A stretch of 62,778 nucleotides of DNA, taken from assembly GCA_045643185.1 (NCBI GenBank), contig JAZUKH010000265.1:1-62778 (forward strand), in the 5' to 3' direction. The notes beneath the pieces were generated by a model, which searched no databases, was not told where the DNA came from, and saw nothing but the letters and a program-made list of their open reading frames with translations. Each line of letters opens with the position of its first letter. The first letter of the stretch is position 1. The stretch comes from RGIG464 sp045643185 (GTDB lineage: Bacteria > Myxococcota_A > Bradymonadia > UBA4248). Of the stretch, positions 7,820 through 16,995 are shown in pieces. A program made the position numbers and the translations under genes.

Positions 7820-10273
7820 ATGTTATTGAGAAAATACAGTATGAGTTTGATGATGATCTGGGCATGGATGGCTGGTTGTGCAGATGTTGCGTATGAAGCC
7901 GGTGACAGATCGTGTGAAGGCCTTGGCTGTGAAGGCGCAAAACTCGAGTTGGTGCGACTGGTGAATGAGGATGCTTGTCCGGATGACCCTGACAAGCTGG
8001 AGCCTGGAGAATGTGGTTGTGGCGAGTTAGATAAGGATTCGGATGGGGACGGGGTGTTGGATTGCAATGATGCCTGTCCGGAGGATTCAGATAAGGTTGA
8101 GCCGGGCGAAGTTGGCTGCGGGCAAAAAGACGAGGACTCAGATAAGGACGGGGTGCCTGATACGCTCGATGAATGCCCTTTTGACGCAGACAAATCGACG
8201 GCGGGACTTTGTGGGTGCGACCAGGTCGATTCGCCTCAAAACACCTCGGATGATGACGAGGATGGTGTCATCAACTGCCTGGACGGGTGTCCAAACAATG
8301 CGACCAAGATCGAGCCACTCGAAAATGGCTGTGATGTCGACGATCGGGATCGTGATGGGTACGATGACGAGGCTGATGCCTGCCCTACAAACCCAGAGAT
8401 CCAAACGGCTGAACAACAATATCCAATTTCGAAGAATGTTCAAAAATGGGCTGAAACTCAGTTGGAAATTTCAACAGATAAAGACATTGTTGAATTTGTT
8501 GAGACGATTTTGAAGGCTGAACGATGTTTGATCGATAGTGACAGAGTCTATCACGTGTTTGATGCCTCAGACTTGGTGGCTTTGCCTGTGTCGGTTGAGG
8601 TGAAGACCGTTCGTTTTGAGGCGGATATCGACCTGAATAACTGGAATGAACAGGCGACAAATAAGTGCCACGAGGCGTTTAGTGGAAAATTGTATGACGA
8701 GCCGATCGAGTTGGATGGTGGTGGACGAACTTTGTCTTTCTCGGCGCCCGATGGCACGCGTTGTCTTCGACACAACGCGTTGTTTGGACAACTCGTCAAG
8801 GCACACGATTTGACGCTGGATCTTGATTATGAGGGCCAATTTCGCGCTGTTCTTGCCGAAGAGGCGACAGGCGAATTGAGTAATTTGATCTATCGTGGCA
8901 CCGCGTCGAGCGGTGAGCATTACGTCGACCCTGCTGTGGGCGGCATCTTTGGGCACGTGCATGACTGCGTGTTGAAGGATGTCGTGGCAGATCAGGCTTC
9001 GTTTTTTGTGAACAAAGCGTGGTTGGGTGTCATCGCTTATTCGATCGAGCGCTGTCGCTACGAGTATACGCGCCCAAACCACGTCAGGACGTTGCGTGTG
9101 TTGGACGGACAGGCCAGTGGTTTTGCCGATTCCGTGGACGAGATTTACGGCGTTCATAACATCGTTGATCAGATGTCTGGCTCGGTGAATGGTCTCGTCA
9201 ATACGGCACAAAAAGTGAGTCATGTGATCAACGAGGTCGGTGAGGCCGATGGGGGCACGGGACTGATGGGCACGTGTTGGGAGTGTGTGGTCGAGGCCGT
9301 GAAAAACACCGTTGGCGAAATGCGTCATGGCAGTGCCCTGTTCGGTACGATCTGGGGGCGGGCTACGAAGTCACCGGCCGTCATGACGGATATTTTGAAC
9401 GAAGTCACGGGGACGTTGGAGAACAGCACCGCATTAGCTGAAAAAGTAACGGTCATTGGACCTGAGATCGGGTGTGGCAGCGGTCGGAGCCTGGTTCAAT
9501 TTGAACGGGTCGAGAGCAAAGTTCAGCAATTTCGTTTGAATGGGGAGGACGATAGCCCCCATGGAGCACTCATTGGTGTGTTGGATCACGAACAGATCGT
9601 CAATAGCTGGACGAAATCGTGTGATTTGGACTATTTGCCCCCAATGGTGTCGTTTGACAAAGTAATCGCCAGGTTTCCGCATATCGAGGCGTCTGCGAAC
9701 AAACTCGGTATATTGATCGGTAAAATGACGCTTAATGAAGGGTCAGACTGCGACAATGACATCAACTTCATGGAACGGCCGCTCACGACGACGCTTGGGC
9801 TCAAGTCTGTGTATTTGCTGTCCGATGTCTGGTCGGATGCCTATCAGTCGGTTGCGCAATTTGCGCATTCCATTTTGGCGAATCGCATGACGGATACGTG
9901 CAATACCGCGAAAGTCTATAATTTGCCACAGTATCCTGACTGGAAAATATTGGATGCCGATCACGTGATGGTCGCGTCCCGTCTTCATCTGAATGAATAC
10001 ACGTCGGCTTGTTTTGACATGTTTCAGGTACGCTCGCCAAAGGATCTGGGCGTCTCACACCACGCAGTGAGTTCTTACAACCTGGCAGAGGAGTTTTGGG
10101 AGTCAAACGGCACTGAGTTTTCGTATCTTTGTCGTGCTTTGTCCTCTGAAAGAATTCCGTATTACCTGGATGGGCTGAAGGAGGATGATACGACCTGGAT
10201 CAGTGAGAAGCCGTTTGAGGATGATCCGTTTTGGGTGACGTTTGTGCCTGAATTTGAGCGGGTCGAGCCATAA
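7820..10273 (+). CDS. surface lipoprotein with calcium-binding (TSP3-like) repeats and possible beta-helix
   Basis: This is an 817-residue predicted lipoprotein. The signal peptide ends in the lipobox MAGC (Cys20). Residues about 50-190 hold five to six Asp-rich repeats of the D-x-D-x-DG-x-x-D type with Cys pairs, resembling thrombospondin type-3 calcium-binding repeats and likely forming a stiff stalk. The remaining 600 residues show short repeating beta-strand and turn motifs (for example GGIFGHVHDC), consistent with a beta-helix or beta-propeller exposed at the cell surface. AAGGAGG eight bases before the ATG supports the start. It stands alone, convergent with ribF 35 bases downstream. 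The function is unknown; adhesion or cell-surface interaction is a guess from the architecture. Confidence 0.7.
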   Translation: MLLRKYSMSLMMIWAWMAGCADVAYEAGDRSCEGLGCEGAKLELVRLVNEDACPDDPDKLEPGECGCGELDKDSDGDGVLDCNDACPEDSDKVEPGEVGCGQKDEDSDKDGVPDTLDECPFDADKSTAGLCGCDQVDSPQNTSDDDEDGVINCLDGCPNNATKIEPLENGCDVDDRDRDGYDDEADACPTNPEIQTAEQQYPISKNVQKWAETQLEISTDKDIVEFVETILKAERCLIDSDRVYHVFDASDLVALPVSVEVKTVRFEADIDLNNWNEQATNKCHEAFSGKLYDEPIELDGGGRTLSFSAPDGTRCLRHNALFGQLVKAHDLTLDLDYEGQFRAVLAEEATGELSNLIYRGTASSGEHYVDPAVGGIFGHVHDCVLKDVVADQASFFVNKAWLGVIAYSIERCRYEYTRPNHVRTLRVLDGQASGFADSVDEIYGVHNIVDQMSGSVNGLVNTAQKVSHVINEVGEADGGTGLMGTCWECVVEAVKNTVGEMRHGSALFGTIWGRATKSPAVMTDILNEVTGTLENSTALAEKVTVIGPEIGCGSGRSLVQFERVESKVQQFRLNGEDDSPHGALIGVLDHEQIVNSWTKSCDLDYLPPMVSFDKVIARFPHIEASANKLGILIGKMTLNEGSDCDNDINFMERPLTTTLGLKSVYLLSDVWSDAYQSVAQFAHSILANRMTDTCNTAKVYNLPQYPDWKILDADHVMVASRLHLNEYTSACFDMFQVRSPKDLGVSHHAVSSYNLAEEFWESNGTEFSYLCRALSSERIPYYLDGLKEDDTTWISEKPFEDDPFWVTFVPEFERVEP

Positions 10274-10308
10274 ACCTGTTATCAGCTTAGTGGGCGCGCC
10301 CAGATTCG

Positions 10309-11280
10309 TCACATTGGACTGCGGCTGCGGTTCAACGCGTTTGGGCGCAGCTCCGTCGTCAGGGCTGTGGGGTGCGAGCCATTCGTGTTGGCATTCAGGC
10401 TTCGGACGCGTTCGCAATCCTCGTTGAGTTGTTTGATGAGTGCGTCTTTGGAGCAAAACACCATTTCATCGCGTAAAAAAGCATCGAAAGCGACGCGGAT
10501 CTTGTGGCCGTAAATGTCCTGGTGAAAATCGAGGATATGCGTTTCGACCACGGTTTCGACGTTGCCGAACGTGGGCGTCTGGGTGACGGCTGTCATGGCT
10601 GGCAGCCATGGCGCCGCGTTATCGAGCTGAACGCGTGTGGCGTAGGCGCCAAGTTTGGGAATCACTTGTTCGGGCGCGTGGATGTTGGCGGTTGCAAAAC
10701 CGAGCGTGTGACCACGATGGGCACCCGATTCAACATGACCGTACAGCGAGTAGGGTTCGCCAAGCATCGCCGTGGCTTCGACGATGTGACCGCTTTGAAG
10801 CGCATGGCGAATGCGCGTCGAACTCACGGGGGCATTCTGATACGGTTTCATAATGAGCGAGTGCAAGGCGACATCGTGATCGGCGCACATACGACGAAGT
10901 AGGCGAATGTCACCGGCTTTGTCGGCGCCGAAAATGAAGTTTTCGCCCAAAACGATGGCTGCTGGTTCGAGCGGTAGCAGAATGTTGTTGAAGAATTCGA
11001 CTGGGCTGAGGTGACGAATGCTTGAAAACGGCAGGTAGAGCACTTCATCAAGGCCAAACGAGCTTAAAAGCTGCTCTTTTTCGAGTTCCGGGCGTAGAAA
11101 AAAATGTGGCGTCGGATGAAAAAACTGTTTCGGATGCGGCGTAAACGTAATGGCGACCGCGCGGCCGCCCCAGCTGTGAGCCAGATCGATCGTTGTCTGG
11201 ATCAGGTGACGGTGACCGATATGGACGCCGTCAAAGTTGCCGATGGTCAAAACGTTAGAAAACTCGTTCATTTTGCTCAA
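10309..11280 (-). CDS. ribF: bifunctional riboflavin kinase / FAD synthetase
   Basis: The enzyme converts riboflavin to FMN and then FAD. The N-terminal nucleotidyltransferase shows TIGNFDGVHIGHRHL with the HIGH motif, FTPHP, GENFIFGADKAGD and the SSTRIR loop. The C-terminal riboflavin-kinase domain has GFATANI where most family members have GxPTAN, so the proline of the PTAN motif is alanine, and a late VETHILDF segment. The last 25 residues extend beyond the usual end. A TTG start at 11280 is preferred to the ATG at 11271 because a GGAG lies eight bases upstream of the TTG. The upstream gene stops five bases before this start, which suggests translational coupling. Confidence 0.92.
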   Translation of the reverse strand: MSKMNEFSNVLTIGNFDGVHIGHRHLIQTTIDLAHSWGGRAVAITFTPHPKQFFHPTPHFFLRPELEKEQLLSSFGLDEVLYLPFSSIRHLSPVEFFNNILLPLEPAAIVLGENFIFGADKAGDIRLLRRMCADHDVALHSLIMKPYQNAPVSSTRIRHALQSGHIVEATAMLGEPYSLYGHVESGAHRGHTLGFATANIHAPEQVIPKLGAYATRVQLDNAAPWLPAMTAVTQTPTFGNVETVVETHILDFHQDIYGHKIRVAFDAFLRDEMVFCSKDALIKQLNEDCERVRSLNANTNGSHPTALTTELRPNALNRSRSPM

Positions 11281-11285
11281 ACAGT

Positions 11286-12134
11286 TTACTCCATGGCATT
11301 GAAATCAAAGCGGATACCGATTTGGAAATCGACGCAGGCATCGGGTTGGATGAGGCTCGTGACGATATTGCCGCCGGTCTGCGTTTCGTGATTGATGCGC
11401 GTTTGTGTGTCATCCGGCACTTCGGTGAGCAGAAACAGGATCTTGGCATTGAACTCGACCCAGACGAGTGGACTGAGGCGGTAGGCAAAGCCAAGCATGG
11501 TGTCGATGTCGGCGCCAAACCAGGTTTCGGACTGAATCGTCGTGGTGATGGCCAGTCCCAGATGCAGTGCGACAAAGATTTTCCAGTCTTCTGTTTCAAA
11601 AAAATTGTAACGTGCCCCGGCGGTGATCAAAAAGAACCAGAGGCTTGCGCGTTCATCGCCCGAGATGTCTTCGGTGGCGTTATAGCTTGTGGTGTTGCTT
11701 GAAAAACAGGCCTCGTCTTTTAGCGCGGTATTAAGGGGAAAATACTTGGCACTCGCGTCGTTGAAGGTGCCGTTATAGACGTCGACGGGCGAACATGTGG
11801 TGTGCGTGATCCTGGACTTTTTCCAACGAAGTCGAGCGATGTCAAAGCGAATATCGATCTCGTCGACGATGCCGAGGTCGTCCATGGGCAAAAGCACGTC
11901 GGCGTGCAGATGCAAAGAGCCCGGGGCATTTTCGAGAGTTTTTAAGACGGGATAGTAACCGGGTTCTGGATAAACGCGGTATTCTCGGTCGACTTCGTTC
12001 GTGAAATAGTCCATGAGCGGAACGCCAAGTCCAAAGCCGATACCGAGCGATTGTGCGGCGGCGACAGAGGGAAAAAGCCAGACGAGGGCGCAGAATAAAA
12101 ATGCTGCGAAACTGAACCCACGAATGATTTTCAT
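11286..12134 (-). CDS. putative outer-membrane beta-barrel protein
   Basis: The protein has 282 residues with a clear signal peptide (start MKIIRG, hydrophobic core, cleavage near AAAQS). The mature part alternates short hydrophobic and polar strands with aromatic residues and carries four scattered cysteines. It ends in strands rich in Phe/Ile/Asp, which suggests a periplasmic or outer-membrane beta-barrel. The reading frame stays open to 12323, but that extension runs through the tRNA gene and its terminator, so the start at 12134 is chosen. It is placed directly before ribF on the same strand and is probably co-transcribed. I do not recognise a specific family. Confidence 0.7.
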   Translation of the reverse strand: MKIIRGFSFAAFLFCALVWLFPSVAAAQSLGIGFGLGVPLMDYFTNEVDREYRVYPEPGYYPVLKTLENAPGSLHLHADVLLPMDDLGIVDEIDIRFDIARLRWKKSRITHTTCSPVDVYNGTFNDASAKYFPLNTALKDEACFSSNTTSYNATEDISGDERASLWFFLITAGARYNFFETEDWKIFVALHLGLAITTTIQSETWFGADIDTMLGFAYRLSPLVWVEFNAKILFLLTEVPDDTQTRINHETQTGGNIVTSLIQPDACVDFQIGIRFDFNAME

Positions 12135-12180
12135 GACGTTACGACGAAGTCCGTAAAGCAGGGTTGAAAAGTGTAAGGCA

Positions 12181-12210
12181 AAAAAAAAGGCGACCGAAAA
12201 GGTCGCCTTT
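12181..12210 (-). terminator. rho-independent terminator of tRNA-Met
   Basis: A perfect 10-bp stem (AAAGGCGACC / GGTCGCCTTT) with loop TTTTC is followed on the minus strand by an uninterrupted T tract. It begins four bases after the tRNA 3' end and isolates the tRNA transcript from the beta-barrel gene downstream. Confidence 0.92.
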
Positions 12211-12214
12211 GAAA

Positions 12215-12288
12215 TAGCAACGAGTGGACTCGAACCACTGACCTGACGGGTATGAGCCGTCTGCTCTAACCAACTGAGCCACGTTGCC
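12215..12288 (-). tRNA. tRNA-Met (CAT), elongator type
   Basis: A complete cloverleaf of 74 nt is present. The acceptor GGCAACG pairs with CGTTGCT, the D-arm is GCTC/GAGC, and the anticodon stem GACGG/CCGTC closes the loop CTCATAC (anticodon CAT). The T-arm is AGTGG-TTCGAGT-CCACT and the discriminator is A. CCA is not encoded. The body resembles elongator tRNA-Met rather than the initiator, which would carry three G-C pairs below the anticodon loop. A lysidine-modified tRNA-Ile with the same anticodon cannot be fully excluded. It is followed immediately by a terminator. Confidence 0.93.
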
Positions 12289-12452
12289 AGGAGTTCTTCG
12301 AGAATCTCGTTTGAGGTTCCCATCGAACAAGGCGGCTTTTACGCTTATTGAGGGTGGCGGTCAAGAACTTTTTTTAAATAATTACTTTTTTTTTAAAATC
12401 CGTCGTAAGTCAGGGGGGCCTGGTTTGCATGTAGGTGCACAATCCGTTAAGA

Positions 12453-12458
12453 TATAAT
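12453..12458 (+). promoter_or_regulatory. candidate -10 element (TATAAT) of the IPT/TIG lipoprotein gene
   Basis: A perfect TATAAT lies 35 bases before the ATG at 12494. The surrounding GATATAATGTTG is identical over 12 bases to the candidate promoter of rapZ (23079-23090). No convincing -35 box is visible. The half-site CATGTAGGTG at 12428-12437 is shared with the palindrome at 7559-7582 and overlaps the expected -35 region. Confidence 0.5.
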
Positions 12459-12493
12459 GTTGTTTTTTGGTCATTGAAGATGAGGAGTGACGC

Positions 12494-15400
12494 ATGAAAT
12501 ATCGTGAAATCGTTTTGTTTTTGACTGCCGCGTCGATTTTGACGAGTTGCGGAAGCGCGGACGATTTTTTCGAAGTCCACTATGTTGAACCGGACGATCC
12601 TCCTGTGACGAAACCTGACAAGCCACATTCCACGACAGACATTGATCCGGGACAACCGGGTGAAACGATACTGCCTGGTGGTTCGAAAGGCGTTGAGGGA
12701 GATCCGGAAGATGATTTTGGTGATGTGGACCCTTCTGGTGTCGTCGTGACGGAACCGTTTTCTTTGTCTCTGGTGGATCCGGCGAGTGGGCGAATCGAGG
12801 GCGGATATGAGATAAGAGTGCAGGGCAAACAGATCGGATCGCATGCCCGCGTGATGATCGGCAATGTCGAAAGTCCTCAGACCACGTTTGTGACCTCGTC
12901 ACTCGTCAGAGCTTTGGTGCCGCCTGGAAAACGCGGTTGTGTCGATGTCTCAGTCGTTCAGGAAGATGGCGAGCGTGTGACGCTCGAAAAGGCGTTTTGT
13001 TATACGGAACGACTCGGCGTTGACGCGGTTTCACCGGCACAGACCGTCGAAGGTCAGGTGACTCCGATTCGTTTGATGGGGCATGGGTTTTCAGATCAGA
13101 CGCATTTTTATGCGCGCGTCGGCAAGGATGTTCGTCCGCTCATCGATGTAACTCGCCGCGGGGATGGGTTTGAAGCCATTTTACCGGCTTTTGATGCCGG
13201 CGCGGTCGATATTTTGGTGAATTCCGACAGCGACTATGCCGAAAAACTTGCGGCAATGGTCATTATGCCGGCGATCGAAGTTGATCGTCTGTTGCCGCGC
13301 GTCATCCCGGCACAGACGGCGACGGCGTTGACGTTGACAGGGAAAGCCTTTGGCCGCGACAACATGGCGGTGCGTATCGGCGGTGCGTCGGCGACCGTGG
13401 ATCAAGCGACGTCCACGACGTTGAACGTGACGACGCCCAAACTGGCTGCCGGCTGCTATGCGGTGCTCGTCTATGACCAGTGGCGCCAAACTCAGGTCGA
13501 CGGTGGCCTGTGGGTGAACGATGATGTGACGACGACGCAGTTGCTTGGCGTCTGGCCTGACCGGTGTCCGACGACTGGTTGCGAAGCGACGGTCATGGGC
13601 GTCGGTTTGAACGCGTCCGCGCCGAAATTCGGCAGCGCGACCGCAGAACTGATCGATGCGACCGATACGGCGCTGCACGTCCAAGTGCCAGCCGCTGTCG
13701 CCGGCTCCGTCGATGTGTCGCTCGCCGACGCGTCGCTCACCTCAGCTTTTACATACGTCCAAATGCCGTCTGCCAAAAGCCTGGAACCCAATACTGGCTC
13801 GGCTGCGACACTGGTCACCTTGCATGGCAATGGCTTTGACGACTCGTTGCGCGTGTTCGTTGACCAGTTTGAGGCTGCAAACGTCGACGTCATCGACGCG
13901 CAGACGGCCGTGGTCACCATGCCTGAAGGAAGTGGCTTGGCTACTTTACAGCTCGTTCAACAAGGTTTGACGCAGCCAACCACGCTGACTTTCCAATATG
14001 TTGATAATCCGTCAGTCATTGGCATTGATCCCAGACAGGTCGCGACGATCGGGGGCTCTACGACGGCACTTTATGGCACGGGCTTTTCCGATAACATGAC
14101 CCTTTGGGTCGATGGGGTCGAAGTCACCAGCTTTACGCGCCGTTCACCCGGTCAGATCGAATTCATGGTGCCGCCACACGAAGTGGGGGACGCCGTCGTC
14201 GAACTCAAAAATAACGGAAAAAGTGTCGGAACTCAGACGATCCAGTACTTTGAACCGGGGAGCCGTAATACGAACGTGTCGGGCGGTATGCTCGATGGAC
14301 GGATTTACGTCACGGTGCTTACGGTCGATACGAACGAGATCATTCCCGATGCGGAAGTCTTTGTCGGAACGGACAAGGGAAACTATTTGAGCGGAAAGAC
14401 CAACGCGGCTGGACAGATCGCTTTTGAAAATGATCAACTCGTGGGGGCTCAGAGCCTGTATGCTTGTAAAGCCGGTTATTCCTGCAACACGTTGCAGTCG
14501 TTCGACGCAAAAAATGTCACCATTTATCTCCAAAAATGGGAATGGACTGATCTAAACTCGAAGACGCATGTCGAGACTGACATCACGCCGCCGCCGCAGG
14601 ATGGTGAATTCACGATCAACCCCGTTGATGTGACGATCGAAAAAATGCCTGAAAACACCTATTTTACTGGTCATGTCAGCGGTTTTGGCAAAGTCACCCT
14701 CGAATCGGATCCCGACGTCGTGCGCGCGGCGGTCGTCATTCAGTCGCAGCTCAGTCCCTATCGGACCTACGATCAGAATGACATCTATATGATCTTTGAG
14801 GAACAGGGACAGTATCGCATCAAAGCACGTAAGGGCGAAGTCGCCCTCGGACTCGTGTGTGGGCTCTATCATCGCAAGACGGGGGCCTTTGATCCACGAT
14901 ACTTCGGTCTCAAATCCGGGTTTTATGTCACGAATGGACAGACGATCCAGGCCGATCTTACCTGTCCGTTGCCGCTCAACCAGACGCAGCGCGTCAAGTT
15001 CCTGAATCTGCCTTATGCCAGTTATGCGACGTCACTTTATTCGACGGCCTATCTCAATTTGGGAAATGCCGGTTACATCGGCGGATTCATGACGGGGTAT
15101 TCTGAAAATGACTACGTTGTCATTTCCAAAGTGCCGCCCCTTCGCGGCGATCTGGAAAACGCGACGTTTGCCATTCAGACGCAGCTTTCTGTCAATGGGG
15201 CTGGCGTGGGGTCGATCTATTCGTATGATGTATCCAAGGATGAATCGACGGTCGAAATAGGACCGATCGTTTCTTGGCCCCGCTTAGACCGATTGCCCGA
15301 TGAGAATTATTTCCGACAGGAGGGCGTTGAACGCACGCACAATGCCAGAGCGTTGTTGGAGCGTGGCATCGTCACATGGTCTGTCGACCATCCGGAATAC

Positions 15401-15727
15401 GTCGATTTTTATGACATGACGATCCGTGGCTACTATTACATTAAAAATAGCAATGGTGTCGTCATGGCTGTTGACAAGCAGCTGCTTTGGCAATTCTACC
15501 TGCCGGGGAACGCGACGAGCGCTGAGTTTGCGCCGCGGGATTATGCGCGTGAAGATGGAAGTGAGCCGGAATACATCTATATTACGCTCACGGCTTACAA
15601 GACCATTCGAAATGGCTACGATTTTAACCAGTTTACGACGCTGGATACCAAAAATTACTACATCGATTCGGCCATCTCGACGACGCTTTATGTGCCCTGG
15701 CAAAATATGAATGTCATGAATCCTTAA
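12494..15727 (+). CDS. large IPT/TIG-repeat surface lipoprotein
   Basis: The predicted lipoprotein has 1077 residues (lipobox LTSC, Cys19). After a Pro/Asp-rich linker (25-85) there are about six successive immunoglobulin-like IPT/TIG domains (about 90-590). They are recognisable by repeated phrases such as GxGFSDxTxxxV, ATxLTLxGxxFG and a closing alternation of hydrophobic residues. A carboxypeptidase-regulatory-like beta-sandwich follows (about 595-680), then 400 residues of beta-rich sequence I cannot assign. Such tandem Ig-like lipoproteins usually form long surface fibres or ligand-binding stalks. GAGGAG before the ATG supports the start. It is a single transcription unit divergent from the tRNA. 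Confidence 0.75.
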   Translation: MKYREIVLFLTAASILTSCGSADDFFEVHYVEPDDPPVTKPDKPHSTTDIDPGQPGETILPGGSKGVEGDPEDDFGDVDPSGVVVTEPFSLSLVDPASGRIEGGYEIRVQGKQIGSHARVMIGNVESPQTTFVTSSLVRALVPPGKRGCVDVSVVQEDGERVTLEKAFCYTERLGVDAVSPAQTVEGQVTPIRLMGHGFSDQTHFYARVGKDVRPLIDVTRRGDGFEAILPAFDAGAVDILVNSDSDYAEKLAAMVIMPAIEVDRLLPRVIPAQTATALTLTGKAFGRDNMAVRIGGASATVDQATSTTLNVTTPKLAAGCYAVLVYDQWRQTQVDGGLWVNDDVTTTQLLGVWPDRCPTTGCEATVMGVGLNASAPKFGSATAELIDATDTALHVQVPAAVAGSVDVSLADASLTSAFTYVQMPSAKSLEPNTGSAATLVTLHGNGFDDSLRVFVDQFEAANVDVIDAQTAVVTMPEGSGLATLQLVQQGLTQPTTLTFQYVDNPSVIGIDPRQVATIGGSTTALYGTGFSDNMTLWVDGVEVTSFTRRSPGQIEFMVPPHEVGDAVVELKNNGKSVGTQTIQYFEPGSRNTNVSGGMLDGRIYVTVLTVDTNEIIPDAEVFVGTDKGNYLSGKTNAAGQIAFENDQLVGAQSLYACKAGYSCNTLQSFDAKNVTIYLQKWEWTDLNSKTHVETDITPPPQDGEFTINPVDVTIEKMPENTYFTGHVSGFGKVTLESDPDVVRAAVVIQSQLSPYRTYDQNDIYMIFEEQGQYRIKARKGEVALGLVCGLYHRKTGAFDPRYFGLKSGFYVTNGQTIQADLTCPLPLNQTQRVKFLNLPYASYATSLYSTAYLNLGNAGYIGGFMTGYSENDYVVISKVPPLRGDLENATFAIQTQLSVNGAGVGSIYSYDVSKDESTVEIGPIVSWPRLDRLPDENYFRQEGVERTHNARALLERGIVTWSVDHPEYVDFYDMTIRGYYYIKNSNGVVMAVDKQLLWQFYLPGNATSAEFAPRDYAREDGSEPEYIYITLTAYKTIRNGYDFNQFTTLDTKNYYIDSAISTTLYVPWQNMNVMNP

Positions 15728-15836
15728 TCGTTACTACTCAGGTGAAGTAAGGAAGTTTTAATAGAGAGCGCATGGACGCAAGGCGTTCGAAGCGCGTGTT
15801 ATAAAACGAAAAATGCGCGAACAGTATGAAAAATAG

Positions 15837-15870
15837 GCGGCTGGAAGCCGCGCACCGGCAATGCCGGTGC
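15837..15870. repeat. two abutting intergenic hairpins
   Basis: GCGGCT-GGA-AGCCGC (15837-15851) is directly followed by GCACCGGC-AAT-GCCGGTGC (15852-15870). The first shares its CGGCTGGAAGCCG core with the hairpin after dapB (31725-31741). Both are in the 257-bp gap between two lipoprotein genes. No T tract follows, so they are better read as REP-like palindromes than as terminators. Confidence 0.55.
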
Positions 15871-15984
15871 TTGCGTACCCTTGCCTGTCGAAGCCGAAGG
15901 CAAGACGGGCACGGTTGATTCCAGCTTCCTGAACGAAGTTGGAAAACCTGTCGTGAATCATTGATGAAAATGGAATGGTGAACC

Positions 15985-16995
15985 ATGAAAAAGCTTTTTT
16001 TGTGCATGGTGTTGGTCGCCGGCGTGGGACTGACCGCTTGTGACGACGGGGAATCTCAGAATGAAACCGTCGTGTGTGACCCGTCGACGTGCAACAACGG
16101 CAAACACTGCGACAAGGGCGAGTGCGTTGCCGACACGGTTTCTTGCGACGCGTCGACGTGCAACAACGGCAAACACTGCGACAAGGGCGAGTGCGTCGAC
16201 GATGCGGTTGGCGGTGACGACCCCTGTCAAAACGTGAAATGTACCGAAGGCGTGTGCAGTGAAGGCGTCTGCGTAACGGATGCGATGAAAAAGTTGGCCG
16301 CCGACACGATCTGTGATCCCGAAACTTTTGTCGATTTCTGTGACGGGTCGACCGTGGTTTATTGCGACAACGCGGCTGGAACTGTCATGCGTGGAAACTG
16401 CAACGAAGGCTGCGCCGTCTATGTCGACACGGCGCGTGGGCGCGCGGTTCAAAAAGCCGGATGTATCGACGGCGGCGCCTGCACGACGCTCAATGAGCTC
16501 AAGTCGGAATGCCAATATGACAAGGCCGAACAGGTGGCGGGCGTTTTCGTCACCGCTTGTCAAAAAACAACACGAAATACCCTCAGATACATTAGCGTGG
16601 ACGGCTACTACTGCGAGGGTGTCTGCAATGCCACGAATGACGCGTGCGAAGCCCTTGAAAACACATGTGATCCGTATCGCTATAAGCCCTCGTGCGATGG
16701 CGATATTCTCACGACTTGCTTTTTGACTTCCAACCTCACGCCGGTCCTGCGTGATGAGTATTGTAAGGGCGCTTGCACGACCGTCGACGGCGTCGCGATG
16801 TGCGGAATGGCTGAATGCACTGAGGAAGGCACACGAAGGTCGTTCTGCGGCAGTTTCGATTCTACCAGTGATGAAGATGCGATCGACACCGTCTGCGTCA
16901 AAGATGATCAAGGCAAACGCTACCAAGTTCGCACCGGGCAACACGATTATTGCCCGAACGGTTGCAATAGCGCGACAGGAGAATGCATGCCATGA
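15985..16995 (+). CDS. cysteine-rich lipoprotein
   Basis: This 336-residue lipoprotein has lipobox LTAC (Cys19). The N-terminal third carries two almost identical Cys-rich modules of the CxxxxCNNGKHCDKGEC type. The rest has evenly spaced cysteine pairs and ends with a CPNGCNSATGEC motif that recurs, with variation, in the lipoproteins at 31853 and 45495. The pattern implies several small disulfide-bonded domains outside the cytoplasm. Its stop overlaps the start of the galU-like gene (ATGA), so the two are probably translated from one mRNA despite unrelated functions. The role is unknown. Confidence 0.75.
   Translation: MKKLFLCMVLVAGVGLTACDDGESQNETVVCDPSTCNNGKHCDKGECVADTVSCDASTCNNGKHCDKGECVDDAVGGDDPCQNVKCTEGVCSEGVCVTDAMKKLAADTICDPETFVDFCDGSTVVYCDNAAGTVMRGNCNEGCAVYVDTARGRAVQKAGCIDGGACTTLNELKSECQYDKAEQVAGVFVTACQKTTRNTLRYISVDGYYCEGVCNATNDACEALENTCDPYRYKPSCDGDILTTCFLTSNLTPVLRDEYCKGACTTVDGVAMCGMAECTEEGTRRSFCGSFDSTSDEDAIDTVCVKDDQGKRYQVRTGQHDYCPNGCNSATGECMP
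16082..16196 (+). repeat. 69-bp period coding direct repeat
   Basis: A 46-bp stretch beginning CGTCGACGTGC is repeated without change at 16082-16127 and 16151-16196, inside the lipoprotein gene. Identity at the DNA level, including silent positions, indicates recent duplication or gene conversion of a Cys-rich module and a potential site of slippage. Confidence 0.9.

Noticed and set aside
10291..10302. TGGGCGCGCCCA palindrome between two convergent genes
   Set aside because: Only 12 bp with no loop space. It is compatible with chance in GC-rich sequence and has no T tract, so it is not reported as a terminator.
12135..12323. N-terminal extension of the beta-barrel gene to 12323
   Set aside because: It runs through the tRNA-Met gene and its terminator. 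The segment reads as the well-known spurious translation of a tRNA, and a signal peptide begins at 12134.
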